NCBI GenBank assembly: GCA_030054145.1
Contig: JASGCK010000003.1
Span: forward strand, 1 to 64,000
Length of the DNA: 64,000 nucleotides
Reading direction: 5' to 3'
Source of the DNA: Cytophagales bacterium
GTDB lineage: Bacteria; Pseudomonadota; Gammaproteobacteria; Burkholderiales; Burkholderiaceae_C
Shown here: in pieces, positions 36,640-45,733 of the stretch
How positions within the stretch are numbered: position 1 is the stretch's first letter
Layout of the letters: the number at the start of each line of letters is the position of its first letter
Notes under the pieces: generated by a model
Told to the model about the DNA's origin: nothing
The model's input: only the letters and a program-made list of their open reading frames with translations
Databases searched by the model: none
Program-made: the position numbers and the translations under genes

Positions 36640-39111
36640 CTATATGCAACTGACCAAAAGGTCACTACAGAGTTGTTTGAAGGCTGAGCTCTGCGGAGAA
36701 GGCAATGCTGCGATCGAGGCATCCAGCAACTTTGCGGTTTGATCGGCCACAAACCAATGCATGCGCTCGTCACTCGATTGCTTGGCTTCCTCGCCGAGTT
36801 TAGGTTTGGCGGGAAGTGAGTCGCGCCACTTTTTAAATTCAATTTTCAATGCGGGGTCAGCTGTTCGCCCCTGCATCAAGCCTTGAGCTGTGCGGAAAAA
36901 ACGGGTTTGTGGGCTTTGACGGTAAAAGTGGCGATTGATTTTTTCCCAGCTTGCCTCTGCATCCTGCGGATTGCCTGCGCCATTGCCCCATATGGTGGCA
37001 CTCACTTGTGCGGCGTAGCTGTTGGGGCAAGCCACAGCTAGCTCTGGGGCGCGGGCAATGGCGGCTTCGTCTCCCGCCCACATTGAGCGCACATTGCTAA
37101 GCACATACATCGCAGGATCGGCAGCCATGCAACTGGCTTGTATGCGCCGATTGAGCGCAGCTTGCTCTTCTACCGCCAGCATTTCAGATTTTTCTCGCGC
37201 AACGCGCAAAGCAAATAAATCCCGCTCAATCAAGGCTAAATCTTGCTGTAGCAAAGCAGGCAAGGTCGCACCATCCTCTTCGTACTCCTCGTTGTACTCC
37301 TCTGCTCCCGTGCTACTCGTCGTGGTCAAGGTATTCTCTGCGGCTGTGCGCTCTAGTGGCGTATGCGCCATTTCAAACTCAACTTGCGCAAAATGTCGTT
37401 GCAAGTTGGCTAAGCCCACATCGCCACTGTTTAAATCAGCCAGTACTTTTTGTGCAGTCGCGTCTGCATAGCTCCTGCCAATAAAGTCAACTAGGTACGA
37501 GCGTGCACGATCAAGCTGCTTCAGATGAACCCACAGATTCGCCAGCTCCACGCGGCAGGGCTCGTGGTCGGGATGCTGGTTTGCCACCTCTTGCAGCAAG
37601 GCCTCGGCTTCGGCATAGCGTTTGGTGGGTCCATAGATGTAGAGCCGCGCCAGCTCCACGCGGCAGGGCTCGTTGTCGGGATGCTGATTTGCCACCTCTT
37701 GCAGCAAGGCCTTGGCTTCGGCATAGCGTTTGGTGGGTCCATAGATGTAGAGCCGCGCCAGCTCCACGCGGCAGTGCTCGTCGTCGGGAAAGCGTCTGCG
37801 TATATCCCATAGCGCGGTGTGTGCCACCTCGTGGCGATTTTGCTTTTGCAGCACGGCGACCCAGAGCATCCAAACGTAGGGGTTGCTGGGCTCTAGCTCT
37901 ATACCCTTGAGGGCGTATTTTTCAAGCTGCTTGAGTTGCGGTGTGCTGTTTACTGCTTGCGCAGACTGCGGCGTTTGCGTTTTTGACCATTTGTTGAGCC
38001 AGCGCTGCCCTAAGTTGCTCACAGTTCGAATGTAGTAATACGCGTCGCCCGACTGCACTGCGAATCGATGCCGCTCGTCTAGCACGGCTTGCAAGGCGAT
38101 GAAGCTATCGGTGGGCGATTTTTTTTGAATGGCAAATTTGCAAGCTTCAACATCTGAAAATGGTGGTGCGATCAGATGCAAGGCTGTTGTTCGGACGATT
38201 GGCTTGGCTATAGGGCGAGTAGCAGAACTGTCAGTATTCGATTTATTGAATGTCGTTGATCGATTTTTTTGCTTAGCCGTAGCAACTGTCTGAGTGTTTA
38301 GACTATCTATCAGCCAGCGCTGCTGCCATTTAGGAAAACTGAGCGCACTCAAAACGTCATCCTCAAGCTCGCGCCAATACTGGGGGTCAGACGGATAGAG
38401 CGATTGGTTGCGTCGCCACAGTTGCACGAAATCTTGCAACACTTCGCTGCGATGGTGCTCAGGAAAATAATGTTTAACCGCACGCCAAGCCAAGGCGGTA
38501 AGTACCACGCGTTGGTTGTAGCGGTCGTCTTGCCCGTTGGGCAGTCGGCGCAGGGCACGCAGGCCAATGGTGAGGTAGGCCTCGCGCTCGGCGTACTGCG
38601 ATGAACTGCCCGATTGACACACCAGCTTAAACCACTGGGGCAAGCTAGCGGCGGCATCTTCGCCTGGCAATAAAGCGAGCACGTGCAGGTATTCTAAAAA
38701 AGGGTCTCGTGCACTGCTCAGTGTGAGGGGCGGCAACCAACGCAGGTATGCCTGCTGTTGCTCGCGCAGCTCGTGGGCGCAACGCTTGAGCGGCAGTGTG
38801 TGCACGCAAGCCAAGGCTTCGCAAAGCTCTTCGGTGTAGCGATTCAGACCGATTTGAAGCCGAGTTTGCGCGGTGTCTTGCCGCCTTGCGTTTAGCCATT
38901 GGCGCATGGCGTTGTCAAACAAGTCGCGCCAAGCCGCATCATCGGGTAAGACGTTTTCAACGAATTCGCTCAAACTTAATCTAGCCAGCGGGTGGCGGTT
39001 TGCGCGACCCGACCACAAGCGATCCAATGCTGCGCGTGGTTGCGCGGCAAAATCCAGCAGCCATGCGTGGGCGTTGGGCGGTATTGGCAAGCTGCTGTGG
39101 TTAAGCGACAC
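36640..39111 (-). CDS. Large TPR-containing protein of unknown function
   Basis: 823 residues with no family recognised beyond the repeats. The N-terminal 300 residues are helical, rich in Trp, Arg and Leu. A basic Ser/Thr-rich linker lies at about 280-310, and TPR-like units follow at about 415-560. Two of these are a 36-residue repeat (CRVELARLYIYGPTKRYAEA) almost identical at the DNA level. Then come an acidic stretch (EEYNEEYEEDG) and a helical tail. There is no signal peptide or membrane span. The start overlaps the 3' end of the 316-residue gene by 11 bp, so the two are one operon; a TPR scaffold for the partner is the simplest reading. Confidence 0.8.
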   Translation of the reverse strand: MSLNHSSLPIPPNAHAWLLDFAAQPRAALDRLWSGRANRHPLARLSLSEFVENVLPDDAAWRDLFDNAMRQWLNARRQDTAQTRLQIGLNRYTEELCEALACVHTLPLKRCAHELREQQQAYLRWLPPLTLSSARDPFLEYLHVLALLPGEDAAASLPQWFKLVCQSGSSSQYAEREAYLTIGLRALRRLPNGQDDRYNQRVVLTALAWRAVKHYFPEHHRSEVLQDFVQLWRRNQSLYPSDPQYWRELEDDVLSALSFPKWQQRWLIDSLNTQTVATAKQKNRSTTFNKSNTDSSATRPIAKPIVRTTALHLIAPPFSDVEACKFAIQKKSPTDSFIALQAVLDERHRFAVQSGDAYYYIRTVSNLGQRWLNKWSKTQTPQSAQAVNSTPQLKQLEKYALKGIELEPSNPYVWMLWVAVLQKQNRHEVAHTALWDIRRRFPDDEHCRVELARLYIYGPTKRYAEAKALLQEVANQHPDNEPCRVELARLYIYGPTKRYAEAEALLQEVANQHPDHEPCRVELANLWVHLKQLDRARSYLVDFIGRSYADATAQKVLADLNSGDVGLANLQRHFAQVEFEMAHTPLERTAAENTLTTTSSTGAEEYNEEYEEDGATLPALLQQDLALIERDLFALRVAREKSEMLAVEEQAALNRRIQASCMAADPAMYVLSNVRSMWAGDEAAIARAPELAVACPNSYAAQVSATIWGNGAGNPQDAEASWEKINRHFYRQSPQTRFFRTAQGLMQGRTADPALKIEFKKWRDSLPAKPKLGEEAKQSSDERMHWFVADQTAKLLDASIAALPSPQSSAFKQLCSDLLVSCI
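37540..37782. repeat. 108-bp tandem repeat in the TPR gene
   Basis: Units begin at 37540, 37648 and 37756, an exact 108-bp period. Units 1 and 2 differ at only 3 of 108 bases; unit 3 keeps the pattern for about 27 bases and then diverges. It encodes TPR-like units of 36 residues. The near identity means a very recent duplication or conversion. Confidence 0.9.
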
Positions 39112-40051
39112 TTTGTGCCTCCCTGTGCCGACGTCTGGCTTCGTTAAGACCCATGCCCAGTGCGTAGTGTCGAGTGATCGTGCCGATTTTCAAAATGTGT
39201 TTGCTTTGATAGTTAATGGGCAGATGCAAAATTTCACTGCATTGCGCACGCTTTTGTGTGGGTGCAAGGTCTAGTGTGGCACCATAGTTTGCGCCCTTTG
39301 CAGCGGGAACAAAAAACGCATTGAACTCAAAGTCCAGCACCGTGGGGCGACTGAATGGTGCAATGCCTACATCACTCGCCGTTTGCTTCTTTTGTAATGT
39401 TTTTTTGCGATTTTCTATCTCACTTACCGTGTAACACATGAGCGCAACAACCGTTGGCTTGCCCGCTAAGCCTGGTTGCAAGTGCGCCAAACCCAAGCGG
39501 TCACGGATTAAGTGCATCCAATCGTCGCTGTCGATTTCAGTTTCTAGCTGCCGTTTAAAGGCGGCAAACATTGGTCGTGCGTCGTTGCTTTCGTTCCACT
39601 GCGCTACGAATCTATCCAATGCATTCAAGGCTTTGAGCGGATTGGATGCCGCAGAGTCTTGACTTAACGAAAGCAAAGACTGAAGTTTTTCAACCGTGTT
39701 GCAGTCATCGTCTGCCCTCTTCAAAGGGCGATCAAGTTTTTCAAGTCGAATTAAAAGCTGATTGCCTTCGAGTGTGTCAAACTGCGCTTGGGCATTGATC
39801 GGTAAAAAGGTATCAGCCACTGACTCTCTACTAGCGAGTTGAACCCGCTGAGCTAAGTACTGGCTTTCATGCTGAGCAGTCAGAGGAGCCTCATCGCTGA
39901 TTTCCTTGATACAAGCAGCGTAATCTTCAGAGCGCAATGCCCCAATGTTTTCTTCTAAAAGAAAATTTTCTCTATACGCACACATAACTTCGTCGCCCGA
40001 GGCGGCGAGTGCAGAAACCGCAGTTTGCAAATGGAGAGAGCTAAATTGCAT
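39101..40051 (-). CDS. Unknown protein, partner of the TPR protein
   Basis: 316 residues, not recognised. Soluble, mainly helical in the first 190 residues (acidic, many Leu and Asp), then a mixed C-terminal part with KPTVVALMCYTVSEIE, PTVLDFEFNAFFVPAAKG and CSEILHLPINYQSKH. No catalytic motif is evident. It is the first gene of a two-gene operon; its stop lies 11 bp inside the TPR gene. The pair separates ppnP from argG and is probably an accessory insertion. Confidence 0.75.
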   Translation of the reverse strand: MQFSSLHLQTAVSALAASGDEVMCAYRENFLLEENIGALRSEDYAACIKEISDEAPLTAQHESQYLAQRVQLASRESVADTFLPINAQAQFDTLEGNQLLIRLEKLDRPLKRADDDCNTVEKLQSLLSLSQDSAASNPLKALNALDRFVAQWNESNDARPMFAAFKRQLETEIDSDDWMHLIRDRLGLAHLQPGLAGKPTVVALMCYTVSEIENRKKTLQKKQTASDVGIAPFSRPTVLDFEFNAFFVPAAKGANYGATLDLAPTQKRAQCSEILHLPINYQSKHILKIGTITRHYALGMGLNEARRRHREAQSVA

Positions 40052-40104
40052 AGAGCTAGGATTATCTACGTCACAAGGCCAATCTGGATACCACGGGTTT
40101 TCAC

Positions 40105-41403
40105 TTATTTCTTATGCTTAGGGGTAGTTTTTTTTGCTGTCAGCTTGGCTTTGCCAGCCGCCGCGCGTTCTGCTTTCAAGTTCCCCGCAATACGCAGGCG
40201 CAGCGCATTTAGCTTGATAAACCCACCTGCGTCGGCTTGGTTGTAGGCACCGCCGTCATCGTCAAACGTGGAGATTTTCATGTCAAACAAACTGTCGGTT
40301 TTGCTCTCGCGCCCCACGCACATGATCGTGCCTTTGTAGAGTTTGAGGCGCACTTTGCCATTGACCGTTTCTTGTGATTCGTCGATTAGCTTTTGCAGCA
40401 GCACGCGCTCGGGGGCAAACCAAAAACCGTTGTACACAAGGCGGGCATAACGCGGCATCAAGTCGTCCTTCAAAGCCAGCACTTCGCGGTCTAGCGTGAT
40501 GGACTCAATCGCGCGATGACCCGCCAACAGCACCGTGCCACCTGGGGTTTCGTAGCAGCCGCGTGATTTCATACCGACGAAGCGATTTTCAACTTTATCT
40601 AAGCGACCAATACCATGCTTGCCCGCAACGGTATTGAGGTGCGTCAGCACCGTGGCGGGCGACATCCGCACGCCGTCAATGGCAACGATATCGCCCTTGG
40701 CGTAAGTCAGCTCAATGACTTGTGGTTTGTTCGGTGCTTTCTCTGGCGAGTTCGTCAAGCGCCACATACTGTCGTCAGGCGCGAAATTGGGGTCTTCCAA
40801 AATGCCGCCTTCGTAACTGATGTGCAGCAAGTTCGCATCCATCGAGTAGGGCGCACCGCCTTTGCGCTTTTTAAAGTCAACAGGAATGCCGTGCTTGTCG
40901 GCGTAAGCCAGCATGGACTCGCGGCTTGAGAGCTCCCACTCGCGCCAAGGTGCAATCACTTTGACGTTGGGCATCAGCGCATACGCGCCCAGCTCAAAAC
41001 GCACTTGATCGTTGCCTTTGCCCGTTGCGCCGTGGCTAATCGCATCGCTCTTGGTTTTTTTGGCGATTTCGACCAGGCGCTTGGCAATCAAAGGGCGTGC
41101 AATGGATGTGCCCAGCAAGTACTCGCCCTCGTACAGCGCATTGGCGCGGAACATCGGGAAGACGAAGTCGCGCACGAACTCTTCACGCAAATCTTCAATA
41201 AAAATGTTCTCAGGCTTGATGCCCATTTTGATAGCCTTGGCACGCGCGGGTTCAATCTCTTCGCCTTGGCCAATGTCAGCGGTAAACGTCACCACTTCGC
41301 ATTGATATTCGTCTTGCAGCCATTTAAGAATGATCGAGGTATCGAGTCCGCCAGAATAAGCGAGGACGACTTTTTTGGGTTTGAGTTTTGCTGGGGTTGC
41401 CAT
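40105..41403 (-). CDS. argG: Argininosuccinate synthase
   Basis: 432 residues. The ATP-binding PP-loop is [13 protein letters not shown] near the N-terminus. [15 protein letters not shown] and the specificity stretch [21 protein letters not shown] identify ArgG. It joins citrulline and aspartate in arginine synthesis. The C-terminal tail is Lys-rich ([15 protein letters not shown]), longer than the catalytic fold needs. The gene is alone; no other arg genes are adjacent. Confidence 0.97.
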   Translation of the reverse strand: MATPAKLKPKKVVLAYSGGLDTSIILKWLQDEYQCEVVTFTADIGQGEEIEPARAKAIKMGIKPENIFIEDLREEFVRDFVFPMFRANALYEGEYLLGTSIARPLIAKRLVEIAKKTKSDAISHGATGKGNDQVRFELGAYALMPNVKVIAPWREWELSSRESMLAYADKHGIPVDFKKRKGGAPYSMDANLLHISYEGGILEDPNFAPDDSMWRLTNSPEKAPNKPQVIELTYAKGDIVAIDGVRMSPATVLTHLNTVAGKHGIGRLDKVENRFVGMKSRGCYETPGGTVLLAGHRAIESITLDREVLALKDDLMPRYARLVYNGFWFAPERVLLQKLIDESQETVNGKVRLKLYKGTIMCVGRESKTDSLFDMKISTFDDDGGAYNQADAGGFIKLNALRLRIAGNLKAERAAAGKAKLTAKKTTPKHKK

Positions 41404-41579
41404 AGAAATGTGAGAGACAAATTGAAAAAGAAAACAGCGATTTTAGGCTACGATAAATCCATGAAAAACACACTCAAACCTGCGCTGATTGTTATGCTGC
41501 TCATGGCACTTGATGAATGCCTTGCAAGCCATGCTGCATAAGGCTTCCCAAGGAGATGCTTCCACAAAGTCCAGCGGAT

Positions 41580-41779
41580 GTGGCTTTGCGGGCATCGATG
41601 TGTACGACGAAGAACCTGTGGCAGCGGAGCATCCGCTACGCCAATTACCCAACGTGCTGCTCACGCCGCACGTAGGATTTGTCTGCGAGCCCGTGCTCAA
41701 AAACTTTGATAACGGCGTTGCAGAATGCTTGGCGGCGTGGGTGCAAGGCATGCCGTTGGTGAGAGTGGCTAATCAATAA
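41580..41779 (+). pseudogene. Remnant of a D-2-hydroxyacid dehydrogenase
   Basis: About 65 codons matching the C-terminal end of a D-isomer-specific 2-hydroxyacid dehydrogenase: FAGIDVYDEEP, HPLRQLPNVLLTPHVGFV, and a final helix to a stop. The catalytic His of PHVG survives, but the catalytic and NAD-binding domains upstream are gone, replaced by about 170 bp (41404-41579) without a recognisable gene. Deletion of the 5' part is the simplest explanation. Confidence 0.75.
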
Positions 41780-41800
41780 AAAAGTAAGAAGGAGTTCCTC

Positions 41801-42379
41801 ATGAGCGTGCGTTTTCCATTTCCCGATATCAACACCTTGCCTGCTGATATCAAAGAGCGTATTTTGGTGGTGCAAGAAAAGTCTGGATTTGTGCCCAATG
41901 TTTTTTTATTGCTGGCGCGTCGCCCAGAAGAGTGGCGTGCCTTTTTTGCCTATCACGACGCGTTGATGCTGAAAGAGACGGGGCATCTATCCAAGGGTGA
42001 TCGGGAGATGATTGTGACGACGACAAGCAGTGCCAACCACTGTCTTTATTGCGTGGTCGCGCATGGCGCTATTTTGCGTATCTATGAAAAAAAGCCATTG
42101 GTCGCAGATCAAGTGGCCATCAATTACCGCAAGGCCGATATCACGCCGCGCCAGCTTGCCATGCTTGATTTTGCAATGAAGGTGTGCCTGCACGCCGATG
42201 AAATAAATGATGCTGACTATGACGCGCTCAAGCAGCACGGATTCGATGATGAAGATGCGTGGGATATCGCCGCCATCACGGCATTTTTTGGTATGAGCAA
42301 TCGCATCGCAAACGCCATGCACATGCTGCCTAACCCTGAGTTTTATTTGATGGGACGTGCGCCCAGATCAAAAGCTTAA
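41801..42379 (+). CDS. AhpD-like / carboxymuconolactone decarboxylase family protein
   Basis: 192 residues. The redox motif Cys81-x2-Cys84 with His88 (HCLYCVVAHG) is that of AhpD-type alkylhydroperoxidases, and the length and N-terminus (IKERILVVQEKSGFVPNVF) fit the peroxidase-related subgroup. It may reduce peroxides through the cysteine pair; the actual substrate is unknown. A good ribosome site (AAGGAG) lies before the ATG. Convergent with the Bug receptor gene. Confidence 0.88.
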   Translation: MSVRFPFPDINTLPADIKERILVVQEKSGFVPNVFLLLARRPEEWRAFFAYHDALMLKETGHLSKGDREMIVTTTSSANHCLYCVVAHGAILRIYEKKPLVADQVAINYRKADITPRQLAMLDFAMKVCLHADEINDADYDALKQHGFDDEDAWDIAAITAFFGMSNRIANAMHMLPNPEFYLMGRAPRSKA

Positions 42380-42401
42380 GCCGCGTAGGCTGCGGCGCTT
42401 A
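42376..42401. terminator. Possible terminator between convergent genes
   Basis: TTAAGCCGC and GCGGCGCTTA can pair across a 7-base loop with one bulge, followed by a short AT-rich tail. It lies between the AhpD-like gene and the Bug gene. It is weaker than the other terminators in the window. Confidence 0.4.
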
Positions 42402-42402
42402 T

Positions 42403-43359
42403 TTACTCCGCTCTCGCGCCACTTGCTTTCACTACCGATTCGTACTTTTTAAGCTCACTTCGAATGATCGCCCCCCATGCCTCTGGCGTGGTGGGCGTGG
42501 GTTCGGCATACAAATTTGCAAAGCGTGATTGGATATCTTCGCTTTGCAGGGCACTAGTGAAAGCCTTATGCAGCTTGGCTTGCAGGGCGGGCGGTAAGTT
42601 CGCTGGCGCGACCAAGCCCCACCATGTGTCGATAGAGAAATCCTTGTAGGTCTCGGCAACTGCGGGCACATCGGGCAGGGCGGGAGAACGTGTGAGCGTT
42701 GTGACCGCTAGTGCTTTCAACTTGCCGCTTTTGATGTTGGGCGCAGCGGTGGCGAGATTGTCAAAATTGAAATCGACTTGACCCGACAACAGCGCGAGCT
42801 GCGCAGGATTGCCGCCGCTGTACGGAATATGCACAGCAAAAATACCCGCTCGCGCCTTGAACATCTCGCCCGCCAAATGCCCCGCGCTACCCAGTCCGCC
42901 GCTACCGTAATTGAGCTTGGCGGGATTGGCTTTGGCGTAGGCCACAAAGTCCGCGAGTGAGTGGATATGCAGGCGCTTGGCAGTCTCTGCGTTCATAACC
43001 AGCACGTTGGGCACGCGCAAAATTTGCGTGATCGGTGTGAAGTCTTTGACCGAGTCGTAAGGCATTTTGGCAAAGAGCCACGGGTTAATTGCGTGCGTGG
43101 CAACCGCCGCAATGCCAATGGTCATAGCGTCTGGCGCAGCTTTAGCGATCAGGTCTGCGCCAAGATTTCCGCCCGCGCCAGGCTTGTTCTCGACGACGAC
43201 GCTGCCAAGTTCGCCCTTCACCTTGTCCGCCAGTAGTCGCGCGCTGATATCAATCGGACCGCCTGCCGCGTAGGGCACGATCAGGCGAATGGCTTTTTGC
43301 GCTTGAGCGAAGGAGAGCAGTGGCAAAGCGGCAATGAGTAGTGTTACAAGTTTTTTCAT
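42403..43359 (-). CDS. Bug-family (tripartite tricarboxylate type) solute receptor
   Basis: 318 residues from the ATG at 43359. Signal peptide 1-20 (SFAQA). The Bug signatures are IRLIVPYAAGGPIDISARLLA, VVENKPGAGGNLGADLIAKA and YGSGGLGSAGHLAGEMF. These periplasmic receptors bind organic acids, amides or aromatic acids with a closed pocket. No TctA/TctB permease is near, so it is an orphan, the normal state for this greatly expanded family in Burkholderiales. The ligand is unknown. A microsatellite lies in its upstream region. Confidence 0.92.
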   Translation of the reverse strand: MKKLVTLLIAALPLLSFAQAQKAIRLIVPYAAGGPIDISARLLADKVKGELGSVVVENKPGAGGNLGADLIAKAAPDAMTIGIAAVATHAINPWLFAKMPYDSVKDFTPITQILRVPNVLVMNAETAKRLHIHSLADFVAYAKANPAKLNYGSGGLGSAGHLAGEMFKARAGIFAVHIPYSGGNPAQLALLSGQVDFNFDNLATAAPNIKSGKLKALAVTTLTRSPALPDVPAVAETYKDFSIDTWWGLVAPANLPPALQAKLHKAFTSALQSEDIQSRFANLYAEPTPTTPEAWGAIIRSELKKYESVVKASGARAE

Positions 43360-43401
43360 ATCCAATTTCGTTGGTGCAGAGCTTGTCCTAGCGCTGAATC
43401 A

Positions 43402-43428
43402 CCCTTCGACAAGCTCAGGGCGAACGGG
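43402..43428. repeat. REP unit (family A)
   Basis: A single REP unit, CCCTTCGACAAGCTCAGGGC continuing to GAACGGGG, in the gap between the Bug start and the reductase stop. It directly abuts the hexanucleotide repeat that follows. Confidence 0.8.
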
Positions 43429-43430
43429 GA

Positions 43431-43518
43431 GTAGAAGTAGAAGTAGAAGTAGAAGTAGAAGTAGAAGTAGAAGTAGAAGTAGAAGTGGGGGGGTGGGGGT
43501 GGGAGTGGGGTGGGGGGA
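43431..43518. repeat. GTAGAA hexanucleotide microsatellite followed by a G-rich tract
   Basis: Nine perfect GTAGAA units (43431-43484), then a tract with five runs of three to seven G (43486-43518) on the + strand, able in principle to form a G-quadruplex. It lies upstream of the Bug gene and downstream of the reductase gene on the minus strand. Perfect hexamer arrays are prone to slippage, so the Bug promoter spacing may vary between cells. Confidence 0.9.
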
Positions 43519-43522
43519 GAGA

Positions 43523-44557
43523 TTAAGCCCGCGCCTTATCCGCCTCAGTCGTAAACGAATCCGCATAAAACTCGTCCGTTGGTAAGCCGCATTGTTCTAC
43601 GTATTGTTTTTTTGCCGATTCAATCACGATGGGTGCGCCGCAGGCATAGACTTGGTAGCCGCGCATGTCTGGCACGTCTGCGCTTGCTGCGGCGTGAACA
43701 AAGCCGGTGCGTCCTGTCCACGCATCTTCTGGTAGCGCGTCTGAAATCACGGGCACGTATGTGAGGTGGGGCATAACGGCTAGTTTTTCTTTGACCCACG
43801 CATCCAAGTACATATCAGATGGACGGCGACCGCCCCAATACAAAGTCGCTGGGCGGGTTGAGCCGATTTTCTCCATGTGCTCAATCAGCGCTTTGATTGG
43901 CGCAAAGCCTGTGCCCGAAGCTAGCAAGATGATCGGTTTGTTGGAATCTTCACGCAGATAAAAACCGCCAAAAGGCCCTTCGATACGGACGATATCCTTC
44001 TCCTTCATCGTGCTAAATACTTGGTCGGTAAACTTGCCGCCAGGCATGTGGCGGATGTGCAGTTCGATAGCCGTCCCCTGGGTGGTATGCGCTGCATTGC
44101 CCATGGAATAAGCCCTGCGAGCGCCATCGCGCAAAATAAACTCAATGTACTGACCCGCGTGATATTGGAATGGCTCAGCCGCAGGTAGCTGCAAAGTAAG
44201 GCGCATCACATCGTGCGAGAGGCGCTCCATCTTGGTGATGCGACTGGGCATTTTTTTGACAGGAAACGCATCCGCTGCGGTGACTTGCTTGGACTCTAGT
44301 ACCACATCGGTTTGCGGGATGGCGCAGCAAGTCAGCACATAGCCGTTGGCCTCCTCCATATCCGACAGCGCCTTGCTTTGATGGGGGCCGTGCTGGACTG
44401 TGCCCGATAACTTGAGGCACTTGCAAGAGCCGCACGCGCCGTCTTTGCAGCCATAAGGCATAGACACGCCTTGGCGAATGCCCGCCGTGAGGATGGCTTC
44501 ACCCTCGTTGACATCAAAAGTGCGGCTGGAGGGTTCGACAGTGATTTTGAAAGACAT
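43523..44557 (-). CDS. 2Fe-2S ferredoxin-NAD(P)H reductase (CDP-6-deoxy-glucoseen reductase-like)
   Basis: 344 residues from the ATG at 44557. The N-terminal plant-type ferredoxin domain has Cys37, Cys42, Cys45 and Cys77; the FAD domain motif RRAYSMGN follows, then the NAD-binding part with LASGTGFAPIKALIE. The layout matches proteins annotated as CDP-6-deoxy-delta-3,4-glucoseen reductase, and equally the reductases of aromatic oxygenases. It could feed electrons to an oxygenase such as the Rieske protein at 22466-23593, but the distance gives no support. The true partner is unknown. Confidence 0.87.
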   Translation of the reverse strand: MSFKITVEPSSRTFDVNEGEAILTAGIRQGVSMPYGCKDGACGSCKCLKLSGTVQHGPHQSKALSDMEEANGYVLTCCAIPQTDVVLESKQVTAADAFPVKKMPSRITKMERLSHDVMRLTLQLPAAEPFQYHAGQYIEFILRDGARRAYSMGNAAHTTQGTAIELHIRHMPGGKFTDQVFSTMKEKDIVRIEGPFGGFYLREDSNKPIILLASGTGFAPIKALIEHMEKIGSTRPATLYWGGRRPSDMYLDAWVKEKLAVMPHLTYVPVISDALPEDAWTGRTGFVHAAASADVPDMRGYQVYACGAPIVIESAKKQYVEQCGLPTDEFYADSFTTEADKARA

Positions 44558-44590
44558 AACTATGATGGGGTGATTAGCAAAACCTCTATT

Positions 44591-45532
44591 GTGCCAGTGC
44601 AAACATCATTTTTAGGCGCACCTAGCCGCCGTTTTCGACAACAAAGACTGCTCATCGTTGGTTGCGGTGATGTGGGGTTGCGCGTAGCGAGTCGGCTTGC
44701 AGGCCATATAGGACATGGCTTGCAGGCTATGGCACTGAGCAGCCAAGCGGGACGTGGCGCACAGCTGAGGGCAAAAAAGTTAATTCCTTTGATTGGCAAT
44801 TTAGATAACCCCAAGCAGCTGCAACGGCTGGCGGGGCTGGCGACCCACGTGCTGCATCTTGCACCGCCACCAAGCGCGGGGGATATCGATACGCGCACCC
44901 AGCATCTCATTCAAGCTTTGCGACTGCGCAGCAAGCCTGTGGCGCTGGTCTACGCATCCACCACGGGCGTGTACGGCAACTGCAATGGCCAGTGGGTGAG
45001 CGAGACCCGCGTGGTCAATCCGCAAACTGACCGAGCCCGTCGCCGCGTGGATGCCGAGTGGCGCGTGCGAACCTTTGGCAAGCAGTCAAACGTGCGTGTC
45101 AGCAGTCTGCGTATTCCAGGCATTTACGCCGCAGACCGCGTGGGCGGTGATCCGTTAGAGCGAGTCCGCCAAGCCACGCCCGTATTGGTCTCTGAGGACG
45201 ATGTCTACACCAATCACATCCATGCAGATGATTTAGCCAGAGCGTGCATCGCAGCACTATGGCGCGGCAAGCCGCAGCGCAGTTACAACATCGCCGAGGA
45301 CTCGGGAATCAAAACAGGTGACTATTACGACGCATGGGCCGATAGAGCGGGACTGCCAAGACCGCCGCGCATCACGAGGGATCAGGCTTTGCTGACGCTA
45401 TCGCCGATGCGACTGAGCTTTTTTAGTGAGTCCAGGCGGATTGATAACTCGCGGATGAAGCGGGAGCTCGGTATCGCGCTCAATCAATCCAGCTTGCCGC
45501 CTGCGCGTGATGCGGGGATGACGAGTGCGTAG
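44591..45532 (+). CDS. NAD-dependent epimerase/dehydratase (SDR) family protein
   Basis: 313 residues from a GTG at 44591; a GTG at 44570 is possible, and the only in-frame ATG (44471) would overlap the divergent reductase start. Rossmann motif GCGDVGLRVA, active-site block YASTTGVYGN with Tyr, and DDVYTNHIHADDLARAC as in the atypical extended SDRs related to YeeZ. The reaction is unknown. The C-terminus PPARDAGMTSA is encoded by a degenerate family B repeat (near 45500-45524), so the last residues may be acquired. Confidence 0.8.
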   Translation: MPVQTSFLGAPSRRFRQQRLLIVGCGDVGLRVASRLAGHIGHGLQAMALSSQAGRGAQLRAKKLIPLIGNLDNPKQLQRLAGLATHVLHLAPPPSAGDIDTRTQHLIQALRLRSKPVALVYASTTGVYGNCNGQWVSETRVVNPQTDRARRRVDAEWRVRTFGKQSNVRVSSLRIPGIYAADRVGGDPLERVRQATPVLVSEDDVYTNHIHADDLARACIAALWRGKPQRSYNIAEDSGIKTGDYYDAWADRAGLPRPPRITRDQALLTLSPMRLSFFSESRRIDNSRMKRELGIALNQSSLPPARDAGMTSA

Positions 45533-45625
45533 TAGGCCAGTAGGCCAGTAGGTCGATCGCTTAATCGAGCAAGCGGGCGTTTGAAGTCATTGCCGCCGCG
45601 CTGATGCCGTCAGCGCTCGCTCGGG

Positions 45626-45733
45626 GACACTCTGCAAAACCCCGTTCGCCCTGAGCTTGTCGAAGGGTTACCCTAACCAAATCAAGGACTTCGACAGGCT
45701 CAGTCCGAACGGGACGTGGTTATGCAGAGTGTC
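45626..45733. repeat. REP pair inside a 108-bp inverted repeat
   Basis: Outer arms GACACTCTGCA (45626-45636) and TGCAGAGTGTC (45723-45733) are perfect inverted copies. Between them lie two inverted REP units (45641-45667 and 45690-45713). The whole can fold into one long hairpin downstream of the SDR gene and next to the insertion sequence. It may also act as a terminator. Confidence 0.85.

Noticed and set aside
44471-44590. N-terminal extension of the SDR gene to an ATG at 44471.
   Set aside because: It would overlap the start region of the divergent reductase by 87 bp and adds a stretch unlike SDR N-termini; GTG at 44591 gives the usual short leader before the Rossmann motif.
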